64,000 nucleotides of DNA from Adiantum capillus-veneris (taxonomy: Eukaryota; Streptophyta; Polypodiopsida; Polypodiales; Pteridaceae): positions 89,853,840 to 89,917,839 of the forward strand of contig CM043971.1 of NCBI GenBank assembly GCA_014529385.2, written 5' to 3'. The notes beneath the pieces are model-generated. The model was given only the letters and a program-made list of their open reading frames with translations. It did no database searches and was not told where the DNA came from. The translations under genes were made by a program, and so were the position numbers. Of this stretch, positions 1 to 11,395 are shown piece after piece. How positions within the stretch are numbered: the first letter of the stretch is position 1; each line of letters opens with the position of its first letter.

Positions 1-992
1 CTGCTGTGACTCACTAGAGCTCTCATGCTCTAACTCCTTATGCATAGACTCTTGCACAACGTCCTCCTGTCGTGACTCACTAGAGAAAGACCGCTCTACC
101 TATCTATCCTGCATAGAAGTATCTCGCACAACTGACTCTTTGCTTTGCTCAGTCACTAGCAAAGCATGCATGTCTGACTCTGTCACCTCTCTGTGTGACT
201 GCTCAAGTCGTGCCCCAACTATGTGCACAACGAGCTCACTACTCTACACTCCATGCAAAGCACCCTGCAACCCATGAGCAAAAGAGACTGTCCGGGTCTC
301 TCGCTCTTTGCATGGCTGGAACAAGATTGAGACTCGACCATCTCGCACCACTACTACGTACAATGGGTACCATGTGAAAACTCTAGTACCTCTCGCAATC
401 ACTAGCGAACCCAAATGCAATGCAAAAGATCCCTCTAGCAACGATATCCGACATCCACTATCCCTGAGCTACCAACGGAGATCAAACTCATTGTCAAATC
501 TGGTACATAGCGCACATGTGGTAACAAGTAAGATGCACCACTCTGTAATGATAGTCTCACATCTTGTGCACCTGCTATCGCATGCACCGATCCATCGGTC
601 AAACGTACACTACCAAGCATCCCGCTAGAATAGCTACAAAACCATTCGCGATGCGACACGACATGAAACATAGCATCTACGTCTAGCAACCACTGCGAAG
701 GGAGTGCACTATCCACATGTATAGCATCTTGTGCATAGCTTGAGGTAAAAGTGACATCCCCGTCACTAGGATACTCCGACACTACATCTGTCTCAACTGT
801 CAAAGCAACTGAGTCCATGGCATCACTACATACATCTATGAGACTGCCATGTCTCCTACGATGTCGCATACGATGAAAACATCGCCATCTAACGTGTCCA
901 AAATGACCACAGTACCAACATGTCACCTGTTGGCGTACTCGTGAATGTACATGTCTCACACGAGTCCTTGATGACTCAGATCTATCATACAT
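1..992 (-). pseudogene. Ty1/copia gag-protease fragment, decayed
   Basis: Partial copia polyprotein read on the minus strand. The segment 992-435 opens about 29 residues before a CX2CX4HX4C zinc knuckle (CWYCGHFGHVRWRC), so most of GAG is missing. It continues into an aspartic-protease region where the usual D-S-G-A has become WLLDVDAMFHV, so the catalytic motif is lost. After a frameshift near 440, the segment 441-244 carries the GAG-pre-integrase-like part (GTRVFTWYPLYV), and the same frame runs past a stop at 244 towards base 1 as an acidic, Ser/Glu-rich linker with the repeated words SSES and EDVVQES. The copy has at least two stops and one frameshift and cannot be functional. The element continues off the left edge of the window. 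The copia assignment is firm; the clade is not determined. Confidence 0.75.
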
Positions 993-999
993 GTGAGAA

Positions 1000-1392
1000 C
1001 CCTAGGAGCTAGAGACCTGGATCCACCTCCCAACCGCCCATACTTATAGGCTCTTAGCCCTAGGATCCCCTGTCCACACTGCTAGCTGGCCCGTGGCCGG
1101 GGTCCGTGACCCCCCTTAGGGTAGGGCCCTGCCCGTAGGACTCGTGTCCTGACATTACTCCCCCCTTTGGAAGAGTTTTCGTCCTCAAAAACACAAGTGG
1201 TGGTATCTGCCTAAGAACACTAATGTTTTCCACCGTGGCATCCCTCATGGATCCAACGGTTTGTTGAATCGGAACCCGGTCCATTGAGAGGGTCAATGAA
1301 ATCAAGAATAACATCTTGATTTTCCACATTTTTGTCCCTGTACAACCGTCTTGGTTAACCGACCCATAATCAAAAGAGCGTGAAGGCTTCAT
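1000..1392 (-). other. Possible LTR-retrotransposon 3' end: polypurine tract, LTR start and TATA box
   Basis: Reading the minus strand, an open stretch (1392-1060) contains FLRTKTLPKGG, which resembles the Pol tails of plant gypsy elements. It runs into a purine tract (complement of 1155-1170, ending AAAGGGGGGAGTAA) followed by TGTCAGGACACG, a plausible LTR 5' end at 1154. Further on, CCTATAAGTA (complement of 1041-1050) could be the LTR TATA box. The LTR-like piece is only about 150 bases long before the copia fragment begins at 992, so it is a truncated or recombined remnant. This is inference from signal order; no second LTR is in the window. Confidence 0.3.
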
Positions 1393-4300
1393 TTAGAACT
1401 CACTTGAGAATGCTTAACGAGTTATCACAACGTCGAGGTGTTTAAATGCATACCCAGGTTTCAGAATTCTGAAGGTACTGGAATGTAACCTCAGCTCATA
1501 TTTCCATGAAAGTACTATGCTGACATACTCATCATCAGCAACCAAGTCCTTGACTTGCGGTGGTTTCTTGCCAATAGTCAACCTCATCCAAACTGATGAT
1601 TAAGGTTGATAACTTGAGAATAACAGGCAGAGACTAGAACTAGCCGTAACATGCCTTTCATTATATGAAGCAAACTCCAAACCAGAAAGGTAACCGATCT
1701 AGTTGTTTCACTTCTTGCTAACGTATGCACTTTGCATATCCTTTAGTACTAAATAGAATGCTTGTAAGCTGCCCATCCTACGTGGATGAGTAGCAGCAGT
1801 AAGAGTGAGGTGCTTGCCCCCAACCACTTACAGACAGTCGCCCACGACTGACGACAAACTAGAACTCAATCATTGAGTATCCAGCCATATACTTGATATG
1901 GAATGGAGACAACCAACTAGGTTGAAAGCAGATTGGAGTTTCAAGCATCCAATCACAAACACCCATACGTAGCCATCACCTTGTATGGCAGGGTGTAAAC
2001 TCATACAGAATCTGCAAGAGAAATTGCACTGACATTGCAAAAAATTGCAGAAACAATAAAGTCTATGAATTTGCATGCCGCTTCGAATAAATTTGTGTTA
2101 AACACTAGGGCCCATAACACCTAGTGTGCATGCATTTAACACAAAGATATCCGAACCGCAATTCCATGACGAGACTTTCCACTATACTTACGTGAAAATC
2201 TTGCAACAAAAGTTGGACCATAATAGAACGTGACAACCCGGTCACACCTAGGAACCAACGATGAGACCTTCTCATGAACATAGCATACTTTGCAGCAAAA
2301 GTTGGACCATAATAGAATGTGACAACCTGGTCACACCTAGGTACCAACCATGAGACATTCTCATGAACATAGCAGACTTTGCTATATGTAGAAACAACCC
2401 TCCGTTAAGGTGGTTTCACAGCACTTGTAATCACAACAAGTCTGTACTTGATACCCGACAATTTCTGGCCACTGAAATTGTACCTGATACTGTGTGCTTT
2501 GATTGGTCTAATGAACGGATGCGACCAGCACCTAGGGACTTTGTCGCGACACATCATTAAGAATTGGGCGCCAGTGTCAGTCCCAGAGACTCATATCCTC
2601 CACATGTGGAATATGTCTCATGTAAGAATGTCTAAAAAAGAACATTCGTCAAGTACAAGATGTACTTGTGTGTGGAGGTAACTACAAACACTCTGCGACG
2701 CGAGTGAGAGGGACCCTCTTTATCATGCTCCACACTGGCTAAACCGAACTCCTGGAGTTCCTAGACCATGTTGTATCCCATGTGACAACATGTGCCAAAT
2801 TGAACCCTACAAGTAGGTTCGTAACAGCATAAGGCAGAAAAATAGATTGGACACTTGGCCCAAAATACTTTGTGCCGACATGCCCTTGGCATGGCTTTGT
2901 AACATTCAAGCGTACTGATATGTCTTGAAAAACCAAGTAAAGCATACTGAAAAAGCAATAACACCAAATCAATAGATGCATACCTGGAGATTTGAACGTA
3001 ATGTTCACCTACCCATATTCAAACGAAGAGGAGCACGTCTCCTACCTAAAAAAACAAACAGTATTGCACTGGGAACCGTAGGTGTAGCCTTCGCAATCCA
3101 AGCCCTTTGGTTAAAATCTACGTAGTCAAACCTCTTGGGAAGGCTCTTTGTAGAAACTGCTCAACTAGCAGGTAATGGTAACCAACATAGTTAACCGTGT
3201 ACATAATGATTGGAATCAACTTGAAAAGTTGAGTTTGTACGCAAACTGGGAGAGATCAAACTGTGATCCTCAATGCCTCGGGGTGATTTAACAGTCACCC
3301 GCCGGGTCGTACCCCAAAACAATATGTCCATAGACACTCCGGAGTGCTATAGAGAGAGCAAGAAATCCACACAAGTGAACTGCGTAGCTCGTGTGGACAG
3401 CCATGCTGTCTCGACTTATTGCTGCATCTATACTTCCTTGTAGAGATCAGTTGCTGTGAGTTGAAGATTTATCAAAAACTCAACTTGAGTGTTGCATTGA
3501 AATCATGTAGTGCAAACTGACACCGTAAACATCCTGAATGACAAGACCCTTGCTTGTCCATTAATGTCGATGTATACTTCCCTGGGTAAATCTGTTTACT
3601 CTTGAAAACAATCACCCAAAGAATGCCAATAGATGGGTTGTACCCTTGGCCCGACAATGGCTCTTAGCCTGTGTGGCTCATAGCCCTTATGCCAATAACA
3701 AATGAGTATTCAATAGAGGAACCGATAAAGACCAATTGGAGTGGCGTCTTAGCCACTTAATAGCTGAGAGTTAGAGCACCTTGGCTCAGGCTGACTCACT
3801 AGCAACACATGTAGCAAAATATTCTTAAAGTTTTCATTATTCTTCTAGAGAAATAAGAAAGAGAGAAAAGAAGAGCATGCTGGGCTGAGGAACTTTCCTT
3901 GAACGACTATGACGTGTATAGTTGATTGCCATGCTCTTGTGCATCTTATGCTGAACGTGCAGCGTATCCTAGAAGCATGCAATCGTTTTCTGTCATGACT
4001 CTCTCATCGAGAGAGGTAACAGGAAAACACAAGCAAGTCACAAAGTGACTCACTTACCGTATATGTGGTTGTGACAACCCAAAAATTATGGTAAACAATC
4101 CAGAACTTATCTTGTCCTTGACAAAGTATCTAGGGTGATAGCGGAAACGTGTTTCATGAGGCCGAAAAAGTGAATCCACCTAGCTAGCATGCCGTGCATA
4201 CAGAATTTGAAGCCCTTGGCAAAAAGTGATGGCCTCCAACGTGAGAGCCAAAACTGTAACTGCCTTGCACAATCTAAACTAGTCGGGAGTCTGTGAGCTG
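1393..4300. other. No recognisable gene
   Basis: All open frames here are short, are mostly not opened by ATG, and show no domain I recognise. The base composition is ordinary non-coding plant DNA without long microsatellites. The only internal structure I can point to is the 89-base tandem duplication at 2203-2380. I see no LTR ends, PBS or transposase motif. Confidence 0.5.
2203..2380. repeat. Tandem duplication, 89-base unit, two copies
   Basis: The unit beginning GCAACAAAAGTTGGACCATA at 2203 recurs at 2292 with a few substitutions and ends near 2380. Both units contain GTGACAACCYGGTCACACCTAG, which has an internal GTGAC/GTCAC inverted repeat. It is a simple local duplication and encodes nothing evident. 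Confidence 0.85.
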
Positions 4301-4307
4301 AGATTCC

Positions 4308-4589
4308 CTATTTTGCCAATTCTTCAAACTTGTGTGCCACTGCCTTTGATGCCAAGTCATTGGGTAGTACCTGGTAGTTGTTGCTCGCATAAAGGTGACT
4401 CATAGCCAAATCTACCGTGTGAGAGAGAGTTGTCGCATATGTATATTCGCCCTCTTGTATCATATACATCCGTCGTATACAGAATGAAATAATCTGCAAA
4501 CATTTTGCTTGCTCATAGCATATGCCAAACGTGGGAAGTTTCAATGCAAGATACATAACTAGAAGCCTTGCTTCACTTAAGTTCATCAA
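4308..4589 (-). other. Unassigned ORF, possible exon of a decayed gene
   Basis: The 93-codon open frame ends in KAVAHKFEELAK and a stop. It has a protein-like composition (words such as LPTFGICYEQ and TTLSHTVDLAMSHLYA) but matches no family I know. It lies on the same strand as, and downstream of, the candidate exon at 5453-5736, so the two could belong to one gene. A short direct repeat (AACAGATGCTCTTGGTGACA twice, about 4628-4673) lies just upstream. It may be a chance ORF. Confidence 0.2.
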
Positions 4590-4619
4590 ATGAATGATAC
4601 AAGAATGTAACCTGAAAGC

Positions 4620-5176
4620 TCATAGCTAACAGATGCTCTTGGTGACACACAACAGATGCTCTTGGTGACATACATATGTTCGAGCAGAAAAAGATTGACC
4701 TTGTCAAAATTTCATAGGGAATTGGCCTTGCCAAATTTTTCTACTGATTGAGAATCATAAGATTTCTCGACAGTGAGAGAGATATCAGCTACAGCTGAAC
4801 TATCCAATGTTAGCAATTGTCCGATACTGCTTGATCAAAGCAACCTTTGCTTGACAAGTTGGCATTGTGAAAAGTCATATGGTGTTCAACATTGCATTCT
4901 ACTCCTAGCTGTGAATATCAATGTGTGTTCCACGATGCTTCATGTATCCATATTGCCTGCTCCTAGCAAGCTGCAATGGCTTGGAAATGAGTATGCATCC
5001 CATGCATAGAGCCGTGCTCTCAAAAATCTTGCTTTCCTCCGCCTCGAGAGTGCCCAATGAGGAGAGATCAACAAGTAACAGCCGATGTAAGATAGAAGTC
5101 GGTTCATTGGAATGTCGCTATAGGGAGCCTTGCTCCTGGAATGTAGCTGATGGTAAACAATTACTTGAAATGATAC
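4620..5176. other. No recognisable gene; candidate intron or spacer
   Basis: There are two ATG-containing plus-strand frames of 78 and 94 codons that show no domain. If the flanking minus-strand ORFs belong to one gene, this would be intron or spacer. Nothing else is visible. Confidence 0.4.
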
Positions 5177-5452
5177 TTATTGGTCGGCCTTGCCAAATAC
5201 CGTAATCAGATAGGTCACAGGCCCTGCTTGAGTTGCCTTTGTATCAACAATCAACCTTTGATGAACGTGTGTTGTCGAAGTATTGTGTACTAAAGCCGTG
5301 TTTGATGTTGATTCCTCAACCAAACAGTGGTTCGTGGGAAACAAAACAGTCAACAAAAGTTGAATGCGTACGGAACTGTCACAAGCTGTGCACATAGCAT
5401 GTGTGAAAACATGATCAAACCAAAACAAAAGCTACTACATACCTGGTTGATC

Positions 5453-5736
5453 CTACGATTTGACCTGTTAGTCAGTGTGTCCAAGGACCTCAAAGCACAA
5501 CCGAGCTTACGGAGAAGCTTTTCAGCATCTGCCGATCGGTTACAGCTCGCCCTTGACGACACCCTTGCTGAGTCTGAAGCCATGCTCGAGTGCCGAGAAC
5601 CATAGCTGATAGATCTCTTGCATGTGGCAAACATATCCGCCACTTGATCAAAAATATTGTCTTTGCCTAGGAGCTTTGCCCCTTCGCCAAGCCGAACAAC
5701 AAGCCTTGCCTGATGAGCATGTTTCGTCAAGTTACT
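5453..5736 (-). other. Candidate internal exon of an unidentified gene
   Basis: The minus strand is open for 94 codons between a plausible splice acceptor (CTGACAG, complement of 5737-5743) and a strong donor (CAG|GTATGT, GT at 5452-5451). The peptide contains KHAHQARLVVRLGEGAKLLG, CKRSISYGSRHSSMASDSAR and KLLRKLGCALRSLDTLTN: a basic, Ser-rich, helix-prone segment. I do not recognise the family. Upstream on the same strand there is another clear acceptor (a pyrimidine run of nine T then AG, complement of 5994-6003), but the sequence between contains stops and a 28-base tandem duplication, so the gene is probably disrupted. A retroelement origin is not excluded. Confidence 0.3.
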
Positions 5737-5819
5737 CTGTCAGATTCCCCTCAACAATTTTGCCTTGCGATGCATGTGTCCAGGGTCATCATGCATGATT
5801 GCGCAAGACTCAAGCGCTG

Positions 5820-5876
5820 CCTATTTGCTGAGATTGCAGAAATTCTACCTATTTGCTGAGATTGCAGAAATTCTGC
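5820..5876. repeat. 28-base tandem duplication
   Basis: CTATTTGCTGAGATTGCAGA followed by AATTCTAC/G occurs twice in a row. It lies in the gene-like, GC-richer stretch 5700-6370, and its minus-strand copy contributes an in-frame stop to the candidate gene there. Confidence 0.85.
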
Positions 5877-5989
5877 ACCTTGACAGTCCCGGCAATGCAC
5901 AGAAGGAGAGGATGGGGGCCGACCGTGAGCACCCCTCCTTAACCCTTTTAATCAAGGGCCTTGCCCTACCGTGGGCGGCCAAGGTGAGA

Positions 5990-6375
5990 ACACCTAAAAA
6001 AAAAGAAGAAGTCAAAAACCTGTTGCATAGCGATGGCAGCAGACACAGGCTGCGCAGAGGGAAAAAACAATGGCGCCGTCCCAACGACACCCTTACAGGA
6101 TTCCGGCATGTGATGAGAAGTGATTATCATGCCGGGGCGCACTCTTTTGGTGCCAGGCCTGCCCGAATTGGTGCAGGTCGATCTGCCTCTCCCCCTCCCG
6201 CAAGCGACCCTTCCCGCCTGACGCTTCTCGACAAGCCATATCTATACAGAGCCGATTCCTGCGGCCATGGTGGTGTCGAAAGCTCCAATCGAGAGAAAGA
6301 GATCGGGGTCCCAAGGCTAGCAAGGTTGCTTGATTTACACTATGCATGTGATTGGATAGGCTTGTAGGGGTCCAA
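5990..6375. other. GC-richer stretch, possible 5' part of the unidentified minus-strand gene
   Basis: This segment is clearly richer in G+C than its surroundings and is open for long stretches on both strands (plus 5765-6367; minus 6389-6093 and 6090-5845). A minus-strand splice acceptor lies at 5994. No domain is recognised. The plus-strand frame is most likely a composition effect. Confidence 0.25.
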
Positions 6376-6437
6376 TCAACGTCCAACATGAGCTACAATG
6401 AGGGGTCGACCAAGGAAGCTAGGGGATTTCCTGCAGG

Positions 6438-6479
<42 letters not shown>

Positions 6480-6990
6480 TGTGTGAAGTAAAAAGTGCAA
6501 GAGCTCCATCTCCTTCAAGATTGTTGAGAAGCTGAGAGCCTACACCAACACTCTTGGCTATGGAATGCAAATCCAACCAAGAGCCATGTTTCAATGCTTA
6601 ATCTTGACATCTTCTCTATCTTCATTACTATGCTATTATGCTATACTAAGCAAGAAGAGTGATGATAAGTGAGTAACTATTTCTTTATCCTACAAATGTT
6701 TCTTCTTCCTCTTCCCTACCCTCATTCCCCGCTATCTCTTTTTACCTTTGAAGGTGTTTGAGGCCAAGTATGGTTAATGCTTCCATGAAGTTTATGTTTT
6801 GCTCGTGATGCATGAATCTTTCCATCTTCATAGCATCACCTAGGTCACAAGGAACACAAAGATTGTATTGTACCAAGTCTCTCTTTATGGGAGAATCTAT
6901 AATACAAAATCCTATTGGAGGGGAGACCGGCTCCACATAAATCTGGTCCTCAACTGCTGTCGTGTTTTCTAATTCTCTCTCTTGCAAAAG
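6376..6990 (-). repeat. Dispersed repeat family R2, copy 1 (inverted relative to 44920-45500)
   Basis: Conceptual translation of the minus strand gives GFCIIDSPIKRDLVQYNL and FLGRPL words that recur on the plus strand at 44920-45500 (GFCITDSPIKRDLVQYTL, PFLGRPL). The nucleotide phrase CTCAAACACCTTCAAAGGT is also shared. The two copies are about 38 kb apart and in opposite orientation. In the second copy the repeat lies immediately upstream of a decayed gypsy gag, so it may be the LTR or leader of that element family. The translations serve only as similarity markers; I do not claim a protein. Confidence 0.6.
6440..6478. repeat. (CA)n microsatellite
   Basis: Uninterrupted CA dinucleotide run of about 39 bases inside repeat R2. 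Confidence 0.95.
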
Positions 6991-7140
6991 GATTGTTCAT
7001 GCCAAGTTAATTAAGTATAATGTTTGTGTTGCTACTGCTAATTAAGTTCACCCTCTATGTTCTCAAAGTAGTCTCATAAAAATGCTTACTCTAGTTTTCT
7101 TAATTCTGCTATTCTCAAAGTTCATAGGCCATTTCCATTA

Positions 7141-8600
7141 CATAGACCTAATCCTGAAGTGCAAGATACTACTATTGCTTCAAAGAGAGTAGAGTCCAGC
7201 AGTTAGGAACTGAGATGCTTTACGAGAGTATCATGTGCGCCTGAGTGGTTTGAGTCGAGAATACACCACATTTTGGTCACTAATAGTGGAGAGCCAACCT
7301 ACTATAGAGAAGCTATATAAATGGATGATAGTGTTATCTGGGAGCATCCTATCCAATCAAAATACAATTAGATTGTGGCTAATGAGACACAGGATTTAGT
7401 TGAACTACCATAGGGAAAACATGCTTTACCTTGCCAGTGGGTATACAAGAAGAAGTATACAATGGAAGGTCCTAAGCCTAGGTACAAGTCTTTCCTAGTT
7501 TCCAAGGGTTTCAAGCAACAAAAGGTCATTGTGGATTTTGACGAGATTTTCTCTCCAGTATTCAAGATTACTACACTTCAAACCGTACTTGGCTTGGTTG
7601 CTATCTAGGACATAGAACTTGTCCAAATGGACGTGAAAACAACATTTCTTCACACGGGGATCTAGATGAAGATGTTTACATGAAACAACCAGAGGGTTCT
7701 GTATGTGAAACTCAAAAGTCAACGATGGTAGAATTGGTTTGTAGATTTAAAAGTCACTCTATGGCCTCAAGCAAGGTTCAAGGCAGTGATACCAAAAGTT
7801 TGACAAATTCATACAGTCTCAGGGTTACATAAGGAGTCAAGAGGATCACTACTTATACACAATACAGTTGAACGATGGCTCTTTAATCATCTTGATCTTG
7901 TATGTAGATGATATGCTATCGCAAGGAAGTCAATTGATGCGATCAATCAGTTCAAAAAGATGCTAAATACTCAGTTTTCCATGTAAGACTTGGGCAATGC
8001 CAATCACTTTCTTGGTATGCCAATCAATTGAGATAGACAACGTGGAATTATTAAATTGTCTCAAGAACAATACATCCACAAGGTCTTGCAATGTTTTAGT
8101 ATGCACAAGGGGGGGGGGGAGTCAATAAGTACCCCAATGCAAGCATACTTAAAACTTAGCAAGGAAGATTATCCCAAGACAGATGTTGAGAAAGAGGAAA
8201 TGGAAAAAGTGCCATATTCTTCAGCAGTTGGTAGTTTGATGCACGTTATGGTAGCCACAAGACCAGAAACTACACATGCAGTGGGAGTGGTTAGTAGGAA
8301 CATGTCAAACTCTGCCAAGAAGCATTGGGAAGAAGTGAAGAAAATCCTCAGATACCTAAAGGGTACAACTAGCAAGTGTTAATGCTTTGGGAACAAGCAT
8401 CTATTGTGGGTTACATAGATACATATTATGCGGGTTGTGTGGATAGTAGAAGATCCACATCTTGCTATTGTGTGGATAGTAGAAGATCCATATCTTGCTA
8501 TGTGTTCATCTTTGCTGGAGTGGCTTTCTCTTGGAGATCGTGTCTCCAAGACTGCACGTTTTCATCTACCACTGAGGCAGAGTATGTTGTGTTGAGAAGA
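7141..8600 (+). pseudogene. Ty1/copia reverse transcriptase-RNase H, decayed
   Basis: The plus strand encodes the second half of a copia Pol with many stops and frameshifts. In order: the RT N-terminus (about 7400-7600: PCQWVYKKKY, SKGFKQQ, FDEIFSPV), the line LVQMDVKTTFLH, the catalytic YVDDM region near 7900-7915, the connection segment (8056-8382: LSQEQYIHKVL, KVPYSSAVGSLMH, VATRPETTHAVG) and the start of RNase H (8400-8600: SWRSCLQDCTFSSTTEAEYV). GAG, protease and integrase are absent. The copy breaks off after EAEYV at about 8595; the missing end lies nearby in inverted orientation (8690-9010). The closest relative in the window is the copia at 35.95-39.2 kb. Confidence 0.8.
8436..8501 (+). 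repeat. 33-base in-frame duplication inside RNase H
   Basis: The unit TGTGTGGATAGTAGAAGATC plus 13 more bases is present twice in tandem. It repeats eleven codons (CVDSRRSTSCY then CVDSRRSISCY) at the RNase H segment where copia elements normally have a single DSRRST-like motif. The frame is kept. Confidence 0.9.
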
Positions 8601-8689
8601 GCAAAGACGAGGAAGACTGAGACAAGCGACGAGAGAGGGAGAAGGGAGAGAGAGGAGACTCATAGTTAGTATATACAAAGTGGATGAAG

Positions 8690-9010
8690 CATCGCCTAGG
8701 ATTCATCCTACAACCATAAGATCTATGCACTGTGCAAAACGCTCCAAGGCTAGGACCTTCATGAGAGCATTTGTGAGGTTTTCATCAGTGTGAACCTTAA
8801 AAAGCTCAGTAATCTTGCCAGTCAATACATCACATATGACATGGTATCTAACCTCTATGTGTTTCGTCTTTGAGTGAAACACTGGATTCTTTGCCAAAGT
8901 AATGGCACTTTGATTATCACAATGCAGAACTGGAACCTAGTGAATGCCCAAATCTCCCACTAGATGAGCTAACCATATGGCTTCCTTGCTGGCATCAGAT
9001 GCAACAACAT
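8690..9010 (-). pseudogene. Inverted 3'-terminal RNase H piece of a copia element
   Basis: The minus strand carries the copia sequence that should follow EAEYV: SDASKEAIWLAHLVGDLGIH, VLHCD, AKNPVFHSKTKHIEVRYH and ERFAQCIDLM. The plus-strand copia next to it stops just before this point, so the end of the same element family is present but flipped. It could be an inversion of one element or the meeting of two truncated copies. No LTR follows on the minus strand side. Confidence 0.7.
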
Positions 9011-9189
9011 GTTGAGCTATATATAGATATATAATATAATCCCTACCTTCTGCAACCTTGCAGGCGATAGTTGCAGGCGAGAGTTGTATGCGATAATGCA
9101 TGTTTTTTATAATGTACATACTTTTTATGTTTTAACTAGCTAGCATGGCATCCTAAGCATAATATATCTATAAATATTCTTTTTTAGGG

Positions 9190-10215
9190 TCGTTTTAGCA
9201 CCACCACTTCTAGTTGTAGAACGTTGTCAGGCTTAATGTCACCATGGACGATGCCTTGAGTGGTTGAATGTTGTCATCCTTAGATGGTCGTTGATTTGAA
9301 TGCGACAAGTGAAATTTAAACACTAAGATTGGCCTTGGCATGTGGCTGGGGGAAGTTGCACCTACTTTGGTTGCTTCTAGCGTGAGCTTCAAAAAATCTG
9401 TCAGCACAAAGGCACTAAGGCAGTGTTGCTCGTCTCGCTAGCCTGATTAGGCACTATTTTAAGAAAATACCTCGTTAATTTAAGAATAACGAGCATGAGA
9501 CTCAAAAATGTTGAGTGCTTATTATGTTGCACATGCTATTTTTAAGAAAACAAAATAGCGTGCACACCCCTATTTTTAAGAAAACATCTCGTTAATTTAA
9601 GAACAACGAGTGTGAGACTCAAAAAGACTAAATGCTTAGTATGGTGCACACTCAAAATTGGGGTGCAGTTCTAGCAAGAGTGGCACGTGCAACAATTGAA
9701 GTGATGTGAAATTACCCGATAAGATTTTCTCAATCATAAGCACCCCCTCCCATACTGAGGAGACGCTGTGCCTTCTGAAGAGCCACCGAGCATGTCTAGT
9801 GCTGCTTGTCCACAATATTTTGAACATGGTGTAGTGAGGGAACCAACTACATGAACATCTAGTTCTTGCAACCAATGCGACGGGCACGCCACAAAATCTG
9901 CTCCTCAATTCGAGCGCCCAGTCCAAATCACTCTACTTTCGTAGATTACAGGTGATGTTTCACCCGTGTGTTATCTTAAAGATAATTTTTTTAAAGGGTT
10001 GTTTTCCACAATGAGATGGAAGCCGTCTTATGAATACCTTGTGGAATAGATCGGTGGCGACAGGACCAAAAGTGACCTGAGAGAAGCGTAAGCTATGAGT
10101 GACCAACATGGGTGAAATTTTATTTGCAAATTCTTTCTTTACTGGGAAATTGCTATTGAGGTTTGTTCTAGGTTTGCATGTGATCTTACTAGTCTTGAGC
10201 TCTTTATTTATCACA
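9190..10215 (-). pseudogene. Receptor-like kinase relic
   Basis: The minus strand at 9190-9260 reads QGIVHGDIKPDNVLQLE, the catalytic-loop signature of a plant Ser/Thr receptor-like kinase (subdomain VIb, HGDIKPDN). About 900 bases upstream, 10130-10090 reads EFANKISPMLVTHS, which resembles the EFINEVSTMGRTHH segment around the alpha-C helix of LRK10L/PR5K-type kinases. Stops and frameshifts separate the two, the spacing is too large for a normal kinase, and no glycine-rich loop or DFG is found. It is a decayed fragment. The first motif is clear; the second match and the subfamily are uncertain. Confidence 0.4.
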
Positions 10216-11395
10216 TATTTCTTTACGTCAAAAGAGGTTTTCTCTACAGGGTAATTTATTACTAATGCAATATTGATTTTTATTGTAAATGATGTTTATT
10301 TATAGCTATAATACAATCAATATTATGATTAATACGTTAAAATTTGGATCCAAATTATGCGCGGTTCATGGATTTTTGACAGATGGAATCATTTCAAGAT
10401 ATGATGGTGCTGTCATTTAAAGCTCTGTTTTATGATAATGTACACTTAAAAGAGGCATATCATTTAATATATGTACTTAAGAGCTGGGAGCCTCGTACTC
10501 ACCATTTGTGCTGAACCCTCATCATCGTTGGTGCTATGGTTGTTATCCTCTTATTGTGCCCTTGTTGTCATTGATGCTATGGTTGTTATCGTCTTATTGC
10601 ACCCTCGTCATCATTGGTGCTATGTTTGTTATCGTCTTATTGCACCTTCGTCGTCATTGGTGTTAAATTTTGTTATCATCTTATTGCACCCTCATCGTCA
10701 TTGGTGCTATAACTGCTATCATTTTATTGCACCCTCACATTCATTCTCATCATCAAGGATTTTAACAGTTGTGACTATGCTCCACTAGTGTTTCATAGCA
10801 TTTGTGTGCCAGCTTGTGTTTATGTGCGCACATGTATTGCATTATTGTTACATGTACCCGTGGCATCATTATTTTTTTCCATGTCGTCTCTAGAGTGGTG
10901 ATACAAACCATCTCTAAGGACAATGTGATGTGGTCATTCCTAACCTTCACATTTCGATATGTTTCTTGACTTGATATTGTTTACATGATTGCAATCACAT
11001 CAAGGTGCATCTACAGGGGCTCAAAGATGCTGAATAGCTACTCTACCACAGCCTTTACAATAACTCAACTGTATATAAATAGGGTTATTAAAAGACCCTT
11101 GAAAGGACACATTGTAAATCAGGAGTGGTGTAGCTCCTTTAAATATTGTAAATGTATATTTAAGTTATTTTAATATAATGGTGGGTGTATATAGAGTTGT
11201 GGGTTTTTCCCTTGAGCCCCCAAGGGTTTTTTCATCCACAGGTAGGGACCTTCATTTGGGTGGGGTGTTGAGCTATATATAGTATCTCTATATATAGCAC
11301 CTTGGTTCCCTCTATATAAACTCATCTCATGTGATCAATTGACACACTTCGGGGTTTGTAGATCTTATTGATGCCACTATTGGCCACCCTAACCT
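10216..11395. other. No gene; AT-rich spacer with one minisatellite
   Basis: Apart from the 43-base minisatellite at 10530-10745 I see only short frames without domains. The stretch 10250-10480 is AT-rich. Confidence 0.5.
10530..10745. repeat. Minisatellite, 43-base unit, five copies
   Basis: Units start GGTGCTATGGTTGTTATC and end GCACCCTCGTCGTCATT, at about 10530, 10573, 10616, 10659 and 10703, with a partial unit before the first. The units differ by substitutions and one single-base insertion. Because 43 is not a multiple of three, the open plus-strand frame across it is not evidence of a protein. Confidence 0.9.

Noticed and set aside
1-240. Spaced repeats at the left edge as a CRISPR-like array
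   Set aside because: The repeats are imperfect, encode the acidic linker of a copia polyprotein, and the DNA is plant nuclear.
2739-3008. 89-codon minus-strand frame with hydrophobic stretch
   Set aside because: No start context, no homologue recognised, and no supporting neighbour.
5765-6367. 200-codon plus-strand frame
   Set aside because: Lies in a GC-rich patch where both strands are open, includes a tandem duplication and has no recognisable domain; splice signals favour the minus strand.
10471-10788. 105-codon frame with repeated YxxLIAPSSSLVL words
   Set aside because: It is the translation of a 43-base minisatellite.
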